Assembly (NCBI GenBank): GCA_009777345.1
Contig: WRMB01000002.1
Coordinates: forward strand, 34,842-98,841
Origin: Micrococcales bacterium
GTDB lineage: Bacteria; Actinomycetota; Actinomycetes; Actinomycetales; Cellulomonadaceae
Direction: 5' to 3'
Length of the DNA stretch: 64,000 nucleotides
The translations under genes and the position numbers were made by a program. Below the pieces are notes generated by a model. That model saw only the letters and a list, made by a program, of their open reading frames with translations. It made no database searches and had not been told where the DNA came from. This document shows positions 20,231 to 30,028 of this stretch, piece after piece. Every line of letters starts with the position of its first letter. Within the stretch, counting starts at the first letter, position 1.

Positions 20231-21328
20231 TCAGGCCCGCCGGGCGACGGCGGCCTGGGCCAGGGTGCGCAGCGTGGAGGCGGCCGGGTCGGCCCAGCCC
20301 TGGTCGTCGATCAGCGCCAGGGCCTGGGCGGACAGGCGGGTGATCATCGCCTCGACGTCGGCCACCGCCCCGGTGGCCTCGATCGCCGCGGTGAGCCGGG
20401 CGACATCGGCGGCGGAGGCGTCGCGGTTGCCCAGGACCGTGCCGAGCAGCCGCAGGGTGGTCTCGTCGAAGGCGCCGCGGGCGCGGGCCGTCGCCCGGGC
20501 GACGATCACGGTCCGCTTGCCCTCGCGCAGGTCGTCGCCGATGGGCTTGCCGGTGACGTCCGGGTCGCCGAGCAGGCCGAGCAGGTCGTCGCGCAGCTGG
20601 AACGCCTCGCCCAGCGGCAGGCCGACCGCCCGGCAGACGGCGACCTGGTCGTCGTCGGCACCGGCCAGCAGCGCACCGATAACTAGCGGGTGCTCCACGG
20701 AGTAGCGGGCGGACTTGGCCCGGATCACCTGGCGGGCCCGGGCCTCGTCGTCGGTATCGGCGCCCCAGGGGCGGGCCTGGGAGAACATGTCCAGGTACTG
20801 GCCGAGCTCGACCTCGGCGCGCATCAGGTCGAACACGTCGCGGATGGCGTCGGCCCGCTCCTTGGGCTCGTCGCGCAGCGCGGCGGTCAGCGCAGCGTCG
20901 GAGGCCACCAGGGCCAGGTCGCCGAGCAGGACCGCCGCTGCATCGCCGAAGCGGCGCGGGTGGCCGGTCAGTCCCTGGTCCTGGTGCAGGGCGGCGAACG
21001 CCTGGTGCACCGCGGGTCGGCCCCGGCGGGTGTCGGAGTCGTCCATGACGTCGTCGTGGATCAGCGCGGCGGCCTGGAACAGCTCGTGGGCGGCCCCGAT
21101 GCTGACCACGGCGGCGACCTGCGGGCTGTCCGGCTCGCCGCCGTGCACCCGCCAGCCCCAGTAGGTGAACGAGGCGCGCAGCCGCTTGCCGCCGTCGAGC
21201 ATCTGGGCGAGGACGTCGACCATGGGCGCGGCGTCGGGTGCGACGGTGCCGACCAGGTCGCGCAGGGCCGCGGTCTGCTCGGCCAGGGCCTCGTCCACCG
21301 CCGCCCGGGGGTCCTCAGCCGTTGCCAT
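20231..21328 (-). CDS. polyprenyl diphosphate synthase
   Basis: ALIHDDVMDDSDTRRGRPAVH (DDxxD first motif) and FQLRDDLLGLLGDPDVTGKPIGDDLREGK (second motif). Confidence 0.94.
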   Translation of the reverse strand: MATAEDPRAAVDEALAEQTAALRDLVGTVAPDAAPMVDVLAQMLDGGKRLRASFTYWGWRVHGGEPDSPQVAAVVSIGAAHELFQAAALIHDDVMDDSDTRRGRPAVHQAFAALHQDQGLTGHPRRFGDAAAVLLGDLALVASDAALTAALRDEPKERADAIRDVFDLMRAEVELGQYLDMFSQARPWGADTDDEARARQVIRAKSARYSVEHPLVIGALLAGADDDQVAVCRAVGLPLGEAFQLRDDLLGLLGDPDVTGKPIGDDLREGKRTVIVARATARARGAFDETTLRLLGTVLGNRDASAADVARLTAAIEATGAVADVEAMITRLSAQALALIDDQGWADPAASTLRTLAQAAVARRA

Positions 21329-21821
21329 CGGGCACCTGGGTCATGACTGAGCCTCCTATGGTGAGGGTGCGGACGGTGCCGTCGTCGAGGACTGCCATGT
21401 TAAGAACCTCGCCTTCGGCGCGGGAGAAGGTGGACAGGGCCGCGGCGCCGGCAGCCGGGGGGTCGGTCTGCTCGGCGAACCCGGCGGCCAGCAGCGGCTG
21501 CCGCGCGGTGTCGAGCAGCTCGGCGACGTCCATGGTGGTGCGGATGTTGAAGCTGATGTTCCAGAACCCGTCAGCCTGGGTGGCGCACGACACCAACAGC
21601 TCGGCGCCGGGCGGCAGCGGCAGCAGCTCGGTCGGGAACCCTGGGGGCGGTGCGTCGACCGGGCAGCCAGGATCACCCGGGGTCAGGAGCGCGGTGGGGG
21701 TGGGCCGCACCGGCGCGCTGGTGGGCGCCAACGAGGCCGGCTCGGACGTCGCGCACCCCGCTGACAGGGCCGTGACCAGGACAACCGCCAGCGCGGCGGT
21801 GACACCCGGTCGGTCAGCCAT
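21315..21821 (-). CDS. putative lipoprotein
   Basis: N-terminal hydrophobic signal with lipobox LSAGC (VLVTALSAGCATSEP). Confidence 0.7.
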   Translation of the reverse strand: MADRPGVTAALAVVLVTALSAGCATSEPASLAPTSAPVRPTPTALLTPGDPGCPVDAPPPGFPTELLPLPPGAELLVSCATQADGFWNISFNIRTTMDVAELLDTARQPLLAAGFAEQTDPPAAGAAALSTFSRAEGEVLNMAVLDDGTVRTLTIGGSVMTQVPDGNG

Positions 21822-21935
21822 GACTCCAGCCTAGCTGTCTGTCGAACCGTCCCCAGCCCACGTCCGTGCACGGTCGTCCACAGAAAGGCCCGCGACGGTC
21901 CATAGGACGGGTCCCGTCGGCGGTGAGGTAGAGGC

Positions 21936-23117
21936 ATGACGACGATCACCATCTCCCATCCCCGCGAGCTGCTGGCCCTGGTGCCCCACCAGATCGGGTT
22001 CGTGCCCGAGGACTCGGTCGTGGTGCTGAGCCTGCGCCGCCCGCGCGGCCGTCTCGGGCTGGTGGCCCGGGTCGACCTGGCCGGGCTCGCCGACCGCGTC
22101 GACGGTCCGCGCCTGGCGCACGGCCTGGTCAGGCACCTGGAACGCGACCACGCCCGCTCCGTCGTGCTCGTGGTCTACACCGCTGCCGACCCGCGCGGCG
22201 TCGACCACCCGGCCCACCAGGCCGTGCGGCGGCTGCGCCGGGTCGGGGAGGGCGCCTTCGGTCCGATACCGGCCTGGGCGGTGACCCGCACCGGGTACCT
22301 CAACCTCGACTGCGTCGGCGAGTGCTGCCCGCCGGGCGGACGGCCGCTGACCGAGCTGTCCAGCAGCGCCGTCGGGGTGCGGATGGTCGTGGCCGGCTCT
22401 GCGGTGGCCGACCGGCGTGAGGACGTGGCGACCATCGCCCCGGCCTCGGGCCAGGCGCGTCGGGCCGTGGCCCGGGTGTGCGCCCGCTGGGCGGCTCGTG
22501 GCGCCTGCGCGGCAACGGAAGGGGCGCTGCCGCTGGAGCGCTGGCGGACCGACAGCGTCCAGGCGTGGCGCGACGAGGTGGCCCGGGCCGCGGCCCGTCC
22601 CGGTACCGGGCACGGGTCACGCCTCGGCCGGGTCGAGGCGGGCCTGCGCGACGGACGGGTGCGTGACGCGGTACTCGCCGCGATGGTCCCGGGCAGCGGC
22701 GACCTGCCCGAACGGCTGGTGCGCGGAGTCCAGGCAGACCCGGAGGCCAGCCGCGCGCTGACCGCCGCCCTGGACCGGGTGTTCTCGCTACGCTCGACCG
22801 GCTCGGACAGGCAAGCCAGCTCGCTTGCCTCTCGCCTCGACCGGGCGCACCGGCCGTCCGCCGCGGCGCCACCCCCGCGGCCGTCCGACGCCTGTGTGCG
22901 CGTCCTGGAGGGCGTGGTGGCGCACGGTCGTCGTGACCACCAGGCCCCGGCGCTGACCCTGCTGGCGCTGGCTGCCTGGTGGGCGGGGGAGGGTGCCCGC
23001 GCGAACCTGCTGCTGAGCAGGGCGTTGCACGACGATCCGGACCACCAGCTGGCCCTGCTGCTGGCTCAGGCGACCGCGGCTGGCGTGGTTCCGGGCTGGG
23101 TCGTGGCCCGCCGATGA
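21936..23117 (+). CDS. DUF4192 domain-containing protein
   Basis: TITISHPRELLALVPHQIGFVPEDSVVVLSLR N-terminus typical of the family. Confidence 0.85.
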   Translation: MTTITISHPRELLALVPHQIGFVPEDSVVVLSLRRPRGRLGLVARVDLAGLADRVDGPRLAHGLVRHLERDHARSVVLVVYTAADPRGVDHPAHQAVRRLRRVGEGAFGPIPAWAVTRTGYLNLDCVGECCPPGGRPLTELSSSAVGVRMVVAGSAVADRREDVATIAPASGQARRAVARVCARWAARGACAATEGALPLERWRTDSVQAWRDEVARAAARPGTGHGSRLGRVEAGLRDGRVRDAVLAAMVPGSGDLPERLVRGVQADPEASRALTAALDRVFSLRSTGSDRQASSLASRLDRAHRPSAAAPPPRPSDACVRVLEGVVAHGRRDHQAPALTLLALAAWWAGEGARANLLLSRALHDDPDHQLALLLAQATAAGVVPGWVVARR

Positions 23118-23221
23118 CCAGCAACGAGAGGTCGGCGGGCGGCAGACCCCCGCGCATCGGTACAATACGAGTTCGTCCAGCGGCTCAGCGAGCCGATTGA
23201 CTGGTTGCCGAAAGGTCCCCT

Positions 23222-24772
23222 GTGCCCTCCAAGACTTCAGTCTCCATGCCCGCAGACGAGTCCGCTGTCGACCAGTCCACCGAGGATTCCGCCGTCCCCG
23301 AGCCCCGGCGGCCCTCACGACGCCCCAAGGCCCGCAAGACCGCTGCCGCCGCTCCCAGCGCCGGTCAGGACGCCGACTCGCCGTCCGGTACCGCCGGGTC
23401 GGGCCCGGCGAAGGCCAGCACCAGGACTCGTACCGCCAGGACCACCAAGGCCAGGACCACCGCCAAGGCCGACGCTGCCGAGCCGACGCAGGCCCCGGCC
23501 GAGAGCGCACCGGCCAGGCGGAGCAGGGCCAAGGCCAAGTCCGAACCGGCTCCGGTCGAGACGGAGGACGTCGTCGAGGACGAGGACGCCGAGCCGAACG
23601 AGGTCGAAGACCTCACCGATATCGAGGAGGTCGATGTCGAGGCGGAGGTCGGCGATGTCGTCGGCGACGACGTCTCGGGCGACGACGAGCCGACCGACGA
23701 GCCGGACGAGTCCGACGACCCGGACGACACCAAGACCGCCAAGCCGACGAAGGCCAAGGGCCCCGCCGTTGTCGAGGAGCCCGAGCCGGAGGACTCCGGC
23801 TTCGTCTTCTCCGACGCCGACGACGACGACGCCCCTGCCCAGCAGGTCGTCACCGCCGGTGCCACCGCCGACCCGGTGAAGGACTACCTCAAGCAGATCG
23901 GCAAGGTCGCGCTGCTCAACGCCGAGCAGGAGGTCGAGCTGGCCAAGCGGATCGAGGCGGGCCTGTTCGCCGAGGAGAAGCTGGCCAAGGAGCGCGACGA
24001 GCTGGTCGGCAAGCTGCGCCGCGAGCTGGAGTGGATCGCCCAGGACGGCCGCCGCGCCAAGAACCACCTGCTGGAGGCCAACCTGCGCCTGGTGGTCTCC
24101 CTGGCCAAGCGGTACACCGGCCGGGGGATGCTGTTCCTGGACCTCATCCAGGAGGGCAACCTGGGCCTGATCCGCGCGGTGGAGAAGTTCGACTACACCA
24201 AGGGCTACAAGTTCTCCACCTACGCCACCTGGTGGATCCGCCAGGCCATCACCCGCGCCATGGCCGACCAGGCCCGGACCATCCGGATCCCGGTGCACAT
24301 GGTCGAGGTGATCAACAAGCTGGCGAGGGTGCAGCGTCAGATGCTGCAGGACCTGGGCCGCGAGCCCACCCCCGAAGAGCTGGCCAGAGAGCTGGACATG
24401 ACCCCGGAGAAGGTCGTCGAGGTCCAGAAGTACGGCCGTGAGCCGATCTCCCTGGCCACGCCGCTGGGCGAGGACGGCGACAGCGAGTTCGGCGACCTCA
24501 TCGAGGACTCCGAGGCCGTCGTGCCCGCCGACGCGGTCAGCTTCACCCTCCTGCAGGAGCAGCTGCACCAGGTGCTGGACACCCTGTCCGAGCGCGAGGC
24601 GGGCGTGGTGTCCATGCGCTTCGGCCTCACGGACGGTCAGCCCAAGACCCTGGACGAGATCGGCAAGGTGTACGGCGTCACCCGGGAACGGATCCGCCAG
24701 ATCGAGTCCAAGACCATGTCCAAGCTGCGCCACCCGTCACGCTCCCAGGTGCTGCGCGACTACCTGGACTGA
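23222..24772 (+). CDS. sigA: primary RNA polymerase sigma factor (SigA/RpoD/HrdB)
   Basis: Acidic Ala/Lys-rich N-terminus, then [89 protein letters not shown]. Confidence 0.97.
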   Translation: MPSKTSVSMPADESAVDQSTEDSAVPEPRRPSRRPKARKTAAAAPSAGQDADSPSGTAGSGPAKASTRTRTARTTKARTTAKADAAEPTQAPAESAPARRSRAKAKSEPAPVETEDVVEDEDAEPNEVEDLTDIEEVDVEAEVGDVVGDDVSGDDEPTDEPDESDDPDDTKTAKPTKAKGPAVVEEPEPEDSGFVFSDADDDDAPAQQVVTAGATADPVKDYLKQIGKVALLNAEQEVELAKRIEAGLFAEEKLAKERDELVGKLRRELEWIAQDGRRAKNHLLEANLRLVVSLAKRYTGRGMLFLDLIQEGNLGLIRAVEKFDYTKGYKFSTYATWWIRQAITRAMADQARTIRIPVHMVEVINKLARVQRQMLQDLGREPTPEELARELDMTPEKVVEVQKYGREPISLATPLGEDGDSEFGDLIEDSEAVVPADAVSFTLLQEQLHQVLDTLSEREAGVVSMRFGLTDGQPKTLDEIGKVYGVTRERIRQIESKTMSKLRHPSRSQVLRDYLD

Positions 24773-24884
24773 GACCTGTGCCGTCTGAACTGCGTTCGTG
24801 CAGATCAAGTGCCCTGTTTGGGTGACTGACCCGCCAAGAGTACCCCCGAGCCCAGACGTGGTCGGCAGCGTACGTGACCGCGTC

Positions 24885-24921
24885 GACCGGCGAACGCCAA
24901 CAGGTGGCGTTCTCGCCGGTC
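24885..24921. terminator. imperfect hairpin between convergent sigA and ParE-like toxin gene
   Basis: GACCGGCGAACGCCA (ACAGG) TGGCGTTCTCGCCGGTC; stem interrupted by a 2-nt bulge. Confidence 0.6.
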
Positions 24922-24941
24922 GGTCTGACTGTACGTCGGGG

Positions 24942-25259
24942 CTAGAGGTCTTCGAGGCGCTTGCGCCAGTAGCCTGGGCGCCTGCGTGCGTGCGCGTAGG
25001 CGACGACGATCACCTCGTCGTCGCGGACGAAGTAGATGATTCCGTAAGGGAAGACGTCGATGCTCTTTCGGCGAACCCGCGGGAGGCGACGCCCCCGGTA
25101 CAGGGGCGGTGCGTCTGGCCACTGCCGGACGAAGGCGACGCCAGCAGCGATCTCGTCCGCGAGGCGGTCACCCAGACCAGGTTCCTGGTCGTCGTACCAG
25201 TCGAGGGCGGAGAAGAGCTCTTCGCGAGCAGCCGGGTGCTCTCTCCAGTGCAGGGTCAC
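24942..25259 (-). CDS. RelE/ParE-family toxin
   Basis: VTLHWREHPAAREELFSALDWYDDQEPGLGDRLADEIAAGVAFVRQWPDAPPLYRGRRLPRVRRKSIDVFPYGIIYFVRDDEVIVVAYAHARRRPGYWRKRL; start (GTG 25259) inferred. Confidence 0.85.
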   Translation of the reverse strand: MTLHWREHPAAREELFSALDWYDDQEPGLGDRLADEIAAGVAFVRQWPDAPPLYRGRRLPRVRRKSIDVFPYGIIYFVRDDEVIVVAYAHARRRPGYWRKRLEDL

Positions 25260-25495
25260 TTGCGTCGCGCTGCCATCCGGGCGCGGGCCATGGCCAGGGT
25301 CTCTTCGCCGTCGACGAGCGCGACCTTGCCGGTGAGGATCTCCTCGACCCGGTGGTCGACCTCCTCGTCCCAGGCGGCGTCGATCTCGGCCTGCTCGGAC
25401 TCGTCGACATGCTGGAGAGCGAGTGCGGCGATCTCGCGCTCGTCGGCATCGAGCGCCCTGCCCGCTTCGATGTAGTCCGCCAACCGTGGTGTCAT
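25256..25495 (-). CDS. addiction-module antitoxin (unstable antitoxin family)
   Basis: Short acidic protein ALDADEREIAALALQHVDESEQAEIDAAWDEEVDHRVEEILTGKV overlapping the ParE-like toxin start. Confidence 0.75.
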   Translation of the reverse strand: MTPRLADYIEAGRALDADEREIAALALQHVDESEQAEIDAAWDEEVDHRVEEILTGKVALVDGEETLAMARARMAARRK

Positions 25496-25664
25496 GCATC
25501 GAGTGTACGGCGGCACCCCGACATCAGACAGGGCCGTCTGGGCTTCAGCCGACCATGTCGGCCGTCCGCTTCTGGCTGGTCTATGGTGGGAGGGCAGATG
25601 CGGCATACCGGGCATCGGCAAGGGCAGGACCATCGGGTTTCACCGTCTAGGGGAAGGTGGGGAC

Positions 25665-27704
25665 GTGCCAGGTTGGGTTGTGGCTGTGGACTTCGGGACG
25701 GTGAACACCGGAGCGGCGATCTGCCTGGGCGACGGGCGCACGGAGAAGGTCAAGCTGGACCCGAGCTCTGACACGATGCCCTCCGCGGTCGTCCTGACCG
25801 AGGGCCGCTGGAGAGTGGGCCAGGCAGCGCTCAACTCCCGCCGCACCCACCCCGACACGTTCATCAGCTCGCCCAAGGCCCGCCTGGGACAAGAACCGGT
25901 GGTCCTGGGCGACGATCTGGTCGAACCCGCCGCTATCGCGTCCCACGTGCTGGCGGCGGTGCGGGAACGGGCCATCCGCACCGCCGGCGGCACCGATCCC
26001 GACCGGCTGGTGCTGACCCACCCCGTGCGCTGGGGCCGGGCCCGTCTGGACGCCTTGCTCGAGGCCGCCCGCCTGGCCGGGTTCGCCACCGAGACCATCC
26101 GCCTGCTGCCCGAGCCCATCGCCGCTCTGCACGCCTACGTCTCACCCCGCTCCCTGCCGCCCGGGTCGCGGGTCGCCGTGGTCGACACCGGCGGAGGCAC
26201 CTGCGACGTGGCGGTGCTCCAGACCACCGGCGACCCCACCCCGGGTAGAGACCTGCTGGTCGTGGCCCAGGAAGGCGACGACCGCCTGGGTGGCAACGAC
26301 CTGGACGACCTGCTGTACCGATGGGTCCTGGCCCAGCTGGCAGCCTCGGGGCGCAACAGCGTCGTGACCGCGCTGCAGGACCCTCAGCACCTCGGAGCGG
26401 CCCTGACCCTGCTGGACGCGGTCCGCTCGGCAAAGCAGGACCTGTCCGAGCACACCACCGCCCCCATCGGCGTCGCCGTCGCGGGCCACGAGGCCACCTT
26501 GACCATCACCCGCGAAGAGTACGAGGGCCTGATCGCCGAACCCATGGCCCGCGCCGCTGCCCTCACCACCCGGGCCCTGTCCGCCTCGGGCACCACCGCC
26601 CTCGCCGGTCTGTACCTGACCGGTGGTACCGCCTACACCCCGGCCCTGTCCCGTGCCCTGCACCAGGTCACCGGCATCCTGACCGCCCCCATCGGCGACC
26701 CCAAGCTGGCCGTGGCCGTCGGCGCCCTCAAGACTCCCGCCGTCATGAATCCCGCCGGGCTGACTGCTCAAGCCCACCAGCCTGGGCAGCCGTCCATGGC
26801 TCCGACCACGGCCCAGGCGTCCCCGGTGCCTCCGCACCATGTCGGCAGCGGACCGACGCGAGACGTCCAGGCCCCCAGGCCGACAGAGCCGACCTCGCCC
26901 CAGCCGACTCCTCCAGCAGCGCAGCCGTACTCAGCCAGCGCACCCGGTCACGGCCCGGCTCCCGCGGCAGCCGCTCCCGGCCACGCAACCGGCCTGGGCC
27001 CACCGGCCAGCCCCTACCAGACGGCCCCTACGACCGTCCCGTCCTACGCGACCAGTGCGCCCTACGCACCGTCTTCGGCCTACGCGCCGTCCCCGACCTA
27101 CGCCACAGGTTCGCCCTACACCCAAGGCCAGCCCACCAAGAAGCGGCCCCAGCTGGTCGCGGTCGTCGCCGTGCTCGCGGCGATCCTGCTCGTCGTCGGC
27201 GGCATCACGGTGGCCGTCTGGTTGCTGAACAGGCCCGGCGGAACCCCGGACGCCTCCAGCCCGTCGTCCGTCGACACACCGCCGCGGCCGACCCGCACAC
27301 CCACCACACCGACCGACACACCTACTCCCACCGAGACCGGCTCCGGCACCATCACCGCGACGCGACCTCCGGGCTACCCCGCGCTGAACCCCGCCGACTT
27401 CTCCGACGAGTACTGCTCGGTCTGGCGCTCGACCGTCGGATCTTCGTCGGCACCAGACCGGTGGACCCCGGAAGGCTCCGTAGCGTTCCGCGACGGCTAC
27501 ACCCAGCTGGCGGCAGTCGCTCCCGCCGACGCCGAGATGTACCTCAGCACGATGGTCGACTTCTACACGCTCCTGGCCGACGCCCTCGACTCCACCAGTC
27601 CGACCAGGTCCGAGTCCTACGACGCTGTCATCGAGACGGACGAGCTGCGCCGCAACGCCGAGCTGATGCTCGCCGACTCCACGATCGCCGCCTGCCTGTT
27701 CTGA
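25665..27704 (+). CDS. Hsp70-like ATPase domain + Pro/Ala/Tyr-rich linker + TM helix + predicted extracytoplasmic domain
   Basis: VVAVDFGTVNTGAAI (phosphate-1), VAVVDTGGGTCDVAVL (phosphate-2), DRLGGNDLDDLL, LYLTGGTAYTPALS; TM LVAVVAVLAAILLVVGGITVAVWLL; ~150-aa C-terminal region with two Cys. Confidence 0.85.
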   Translation: MPGWVVAVDFGTVNTGAAICLGDGRTEKVKLDPSSDTMPSAVVLTEGRWRVGQAALNSRRTHPDTFISSPKARLGQEPVVLGDDLVEPAAIASHVLAAVRERAIRTAGGTDPDRLVLTHPVRWGRARLDALLEAARLAGFATETIRLLPEPIAALHAYVSPRSLPPGSRVAVVDTGGGTCDVAVLQTTGDPTPGRDLLVVAQEGDDRLGGNDLDDLLYRWVLAQLAASGRNSVVTALQDPQHLGAALTLLDAVRSAKQDLSEHTTAPIGVAVAGHEATLTITREEYEGLIAEPMARAAALTTRALSASGTTALAGLYLTGGTAYTPALSRALHQVTGILTAPIGDPKLAVAVGALKTPAVMNPAGLTAQAHQPGQPSMAPTTAQASPVPPHHVGSGPTRDVQAPRPTEPTSPQPTPPAAQPYSASAPGHGPAPAAAAPGHATGLGPPASPYQTAPTTVPSYATSAPYAPSSAYAPSPTYATGSPYTQGQPTKKRPQLVAVVAVLAAILLVVGGITVAVWLLNRPGGTPDASSPSSVDTPPRPTRTPTTPTDTPTPTETGSGTITATRPPGYPALNPADFSDEYCSVWRSTVGSSSAPDRWTPEGSVAFRDGYTQLAAVAPADAEMYLSTMVDFYTLLADALDSTSPTRSESYDAVIETDELRRNAELMLADSTIAACLF

Positions 27705-27728
27705 CCGGTCAGCCCAGGTCAGAGGGTC

Positions 27729-27947
27729 CTACAGAGCGGCTCCGGCGCTGTCGGTCAGCAGGCGGTCCGTCTCGTCGTGGATGTGCGTCGCGACGTCGGC
27801 GAACTGAGGGGCGTGCTTGCGGTAGTGGTGGGCGCAGAAGAACAGCTCGCCGCTGGGCAGCGTGACGCGGACATAGGCCTGCGCACCGCAGCGGTCGCAG
27901 CGGTCAGCAGCGGACAGGGGTGCCTTCTGGTCGGGCGTCATGGTCAT
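27729..27947 (-). CDS. small zinc-ribbon-like protein (DUF7455 type)
   Basis: APLSAADRCDRCGAQAYVRVTLPSGELFFCAHHYRKHAPQF; CxxC...CxxH pattern; commonly found near sigA in actinobacteria. Confidence 0.8.
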   Translation of the reverse strand: MTMTPDQKAPLSAADRCDRCGAQAYVRVTLPSGELFFCAHHYRKHAPQFADVATHIHDETDRLLTDSAGAAL

Positions 27948-28065
27948 CACATCGACATGGAACCACTGTTCGTCAGGATCTATGCCCCGTTCGGGGCCAG
28001 CTTCGCTGAACGCGTACCTCCTTGTCGCGTCGGAGGCCGTGCCAGGTGGCCGTCCTCCGGGCTGG

Positions 28066-28239
28066 TCAGGAGTGCTCGGCGAAGATGACGCGCAGCATCC
28101 GCAGGTTGATGCGGACGAACCGGCCCGCCTGGACCAGCACGTTCTGACGGCGCCGGAGCGTGGCCGTGGTAGGCATCGGTGCGGTGGCGATGCGCTCGGC
28201 CTGGGCGGCACTGGCTGGCGAGAGGGCGCTGTCTGCCAC
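28066..28239 (-). CDS. small hypothetical protein downstream of SQR-like gene
   Basis: GTG 28239: VADSALSPASAAQAERIATAPMPTTATLRRRQNVLVQAGRFVRINLRMLRVIFAEHS; same strand, 38 bp after the SQR-like stop. Confidence 0.5.
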   Translation of the reverse strand: MADSALSPASAAQAERIATAPMPTTATLRRRQNVLVQAGRFVRINLRMLRVIFAEHS

Positions 28240-28277
28240 GGGGGAACCTCCGTTGTCTGTCTGGGGCCGGGTCTGGG

Positions 28278-29735
28278 TCATTCGGGGATGAGGTACCAGA
28301 ACGGCCGGGCCCTGGCCTTGTAGATGAACAGGAAGTGCAGCAGCACCTTGATCCAGTGGCCGGCCAGCCCGATCTCGCCGGACGTGCCCTTGGTGTCCCG
28401 ACCGGTCGCCGGGTGGGCCACCCAGTCCGGTACCACTGGATACATCGTCATCGCCGCGGCCGAGCCTTGGCGCAGGCCGGTCCCGGTCGAGGCGACGCAG
28501 GCCGCACCGAGCGTCGTCAGCGACGCGCCATGGGCCGTCGCGCACCCGCCAGTCTTGATCCGGTCGCGGACGGTCTCGGCCACGACGCGGGCCATGACGG
28601 CCGACGGCATCCCGGTGCGGGGCGGGGAAGGCGTGATCACGGTGCCCCTGGTGCTGGTGCGGGGACGGGAGATCTGGTGCGGCGGGGCGAACGCGATGCC
28701 CGGGGCGAAGATGTTCGGGTAGGCCGGAGACTCGTAGGTGTGCGGCCAGTCCGCGGCCGACCACTCTTCGTACGGTTTAGATGTGTAGTCGGCGTCCACC
28801 TTGAGGAATCCGGACGGCGCGAACATGGTCGCGGTAATATCGGTGCCGTCCCGGTCGAACGCCTTGAGGTCGGCGCCGCGGAAAGGCGGCAGCAGCATCG
28901 CGAAGTCGAACTCCAGCTCTCGTTCCACGCCGTCCAGCTGCTCGTAGCGCAGCCGACCGTCCATCACCTCGTGGACGTGGGCCTGGGGGATGGCCCGCAC
29001 GCCGCGCTCGCGGAACAGCGACTCGGCCCACATCTGACTGGACTGGCCAAAACCTCCCACGATGAAACGCATCCCGTCCACGCCGAAGTCGCCCAGCTCG
29101 TGCTCGTTGGTCAGGTACACCACGTCGGCCATATCGCGCACGCCGCGGGCCCGCAGCACCTGCTCGACGTTGAAGACGTACTCGAAGGCCGCCCCTTCGC
29201 AGGTGCAGGTGCCGTGCCCGGTGCCGACGACCAGCCGCTGGCGCTGGCCGGCCTCCAGCCTGGCGATGGTCGCCTCCAGCGCCTGCGCGGCCATGACGGC
29301 ATGCTTGGCGGTGCATACCGACTGGGAGTAGCCTTCCGGGCCCAGGCCCGGGGTGGCGTCGAAGTTCAGCTTTGGCCCGGTCGCGTTGATCAGGTAGTCG
29401 TAGGAGGTCCGTTCGACCTCGCCCTCGTGGCCGGGGTCGGTGCGGGTGTACTCGACCTGGGGTGCGGGGTCCTGCGCGGTGCCCTCGGGGAAGATCGTCG
29501 TGGCCAGACCCTGGTGGAACACCACCTTCTTGCGCCGGTAGACCGGTGCCAGCGGGATCAGCACCTGCTCGGGGCGCATCTTGCCGACGCCGACCCAGAT
29601 GTTCGACGGGATCCAGTTCCAGCTTGCGCCCGGCGAGACGACGACGACATCGTGCTCGCGGGACAACCAGCGGCGTAGGTACAAGGCAGCGGTGTGCCCT
29701 GCGATCCCGGCGCCGAGAATGACGACTCGCGCCAT
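28278..29735 (-). CDS. FAD-dependent oxidoreductase, sulfide:quinone oxidoreductase-like
   Basis: RVVILGAGIAGHTAALYLRRWL (Rossmann), ASWNWIPSNIWVGVGKM, CTCEGAAFEYVFN; C-terminal hydrophobic tail. Confidence 0.82.
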   Translation of the reverse strand: MARVVILGAGIAGHTAALYLRRWLSREHDVVVVSPGASWNWIPSNIWVGVGKMRPEQVLIPLAPVYRRKKVVFHQGLATTIFPEGTAQDPAPQVEYTRTDPGHEGEVERTSYDYLINATGPKLNFDATPGLGPEGYSQSVCTAKHAVMAAQALEATIARLEAGQRQRLVVGTGHGTCTCEGAAFEYVFNVEQVLRARGVRDMADVVYLTNEHELGDFGVDGMRFIVGGFGQSSQMWAESLFRERGVRAIPQAHVHEVMDGRLRYEQLDGVERELEFDFAMLLPPFRGADLKAFDRDGTDITATMFAPSGFLKVDADYTSKPYEEWSAADWPHTYESPAYPNIFAPGIAFAPPHQISRPRTSTRGTVITPSPPRTGMPSAVMARVVAETVRDRIKTGGCATAHGASLTTLGAACVASTGTGLRQGSAAAMTMYPVVPDWVAHPATGRDTKGTSGEIGLAGHWIKVLLHFLFIYKARARPFWYLIPE

Positions 29736-29822
29736 TGTTTCTCACCCTTACACTATGTCTCATCGCCCTCCGTCGGTCGGAGGTCCGCTGCATACCGGTG
29801 ATGACGCTAACACTGGTCCTCG

Positions 29823-29861
29823 GGTATCCGGTGGGACCTTTTCTGGTATCCGGTGGGACCT
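29823..29861. promoter_or_regulatory. two perfect 17-bp direct repeats, period 22 bp, in the SQR-like/parE divergent intergenic region
   Basis: GGTATCCGGTGGGACCT at 29823-29839 and 29845-29861. Confidence 0.55.
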
Positions 29862-30028
29862 GTGTGAAGTATTGGTATGCCCGCTCTGGTCTTGGAGCGG
29901 TGATTCTCGGCCTCGACCGCAGCGGGTCAGCGCCGTCGGTCGGTGCGAGGTGGACCAGCCTGCCTCGATCAGGCGCGGTCCGGCATGGTGGGAGCGTCCC
30001 CCGGCGCCCGGGCAGCTACCATCGCGTC

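Noticed and set aside
23222-23870. Long low-complexity Ala/Lys/Glu/Asp N-terminal region of the sigma factor
   Set aside because: Expected for actinobacterial SigA/HrdB N-terminal extensions.
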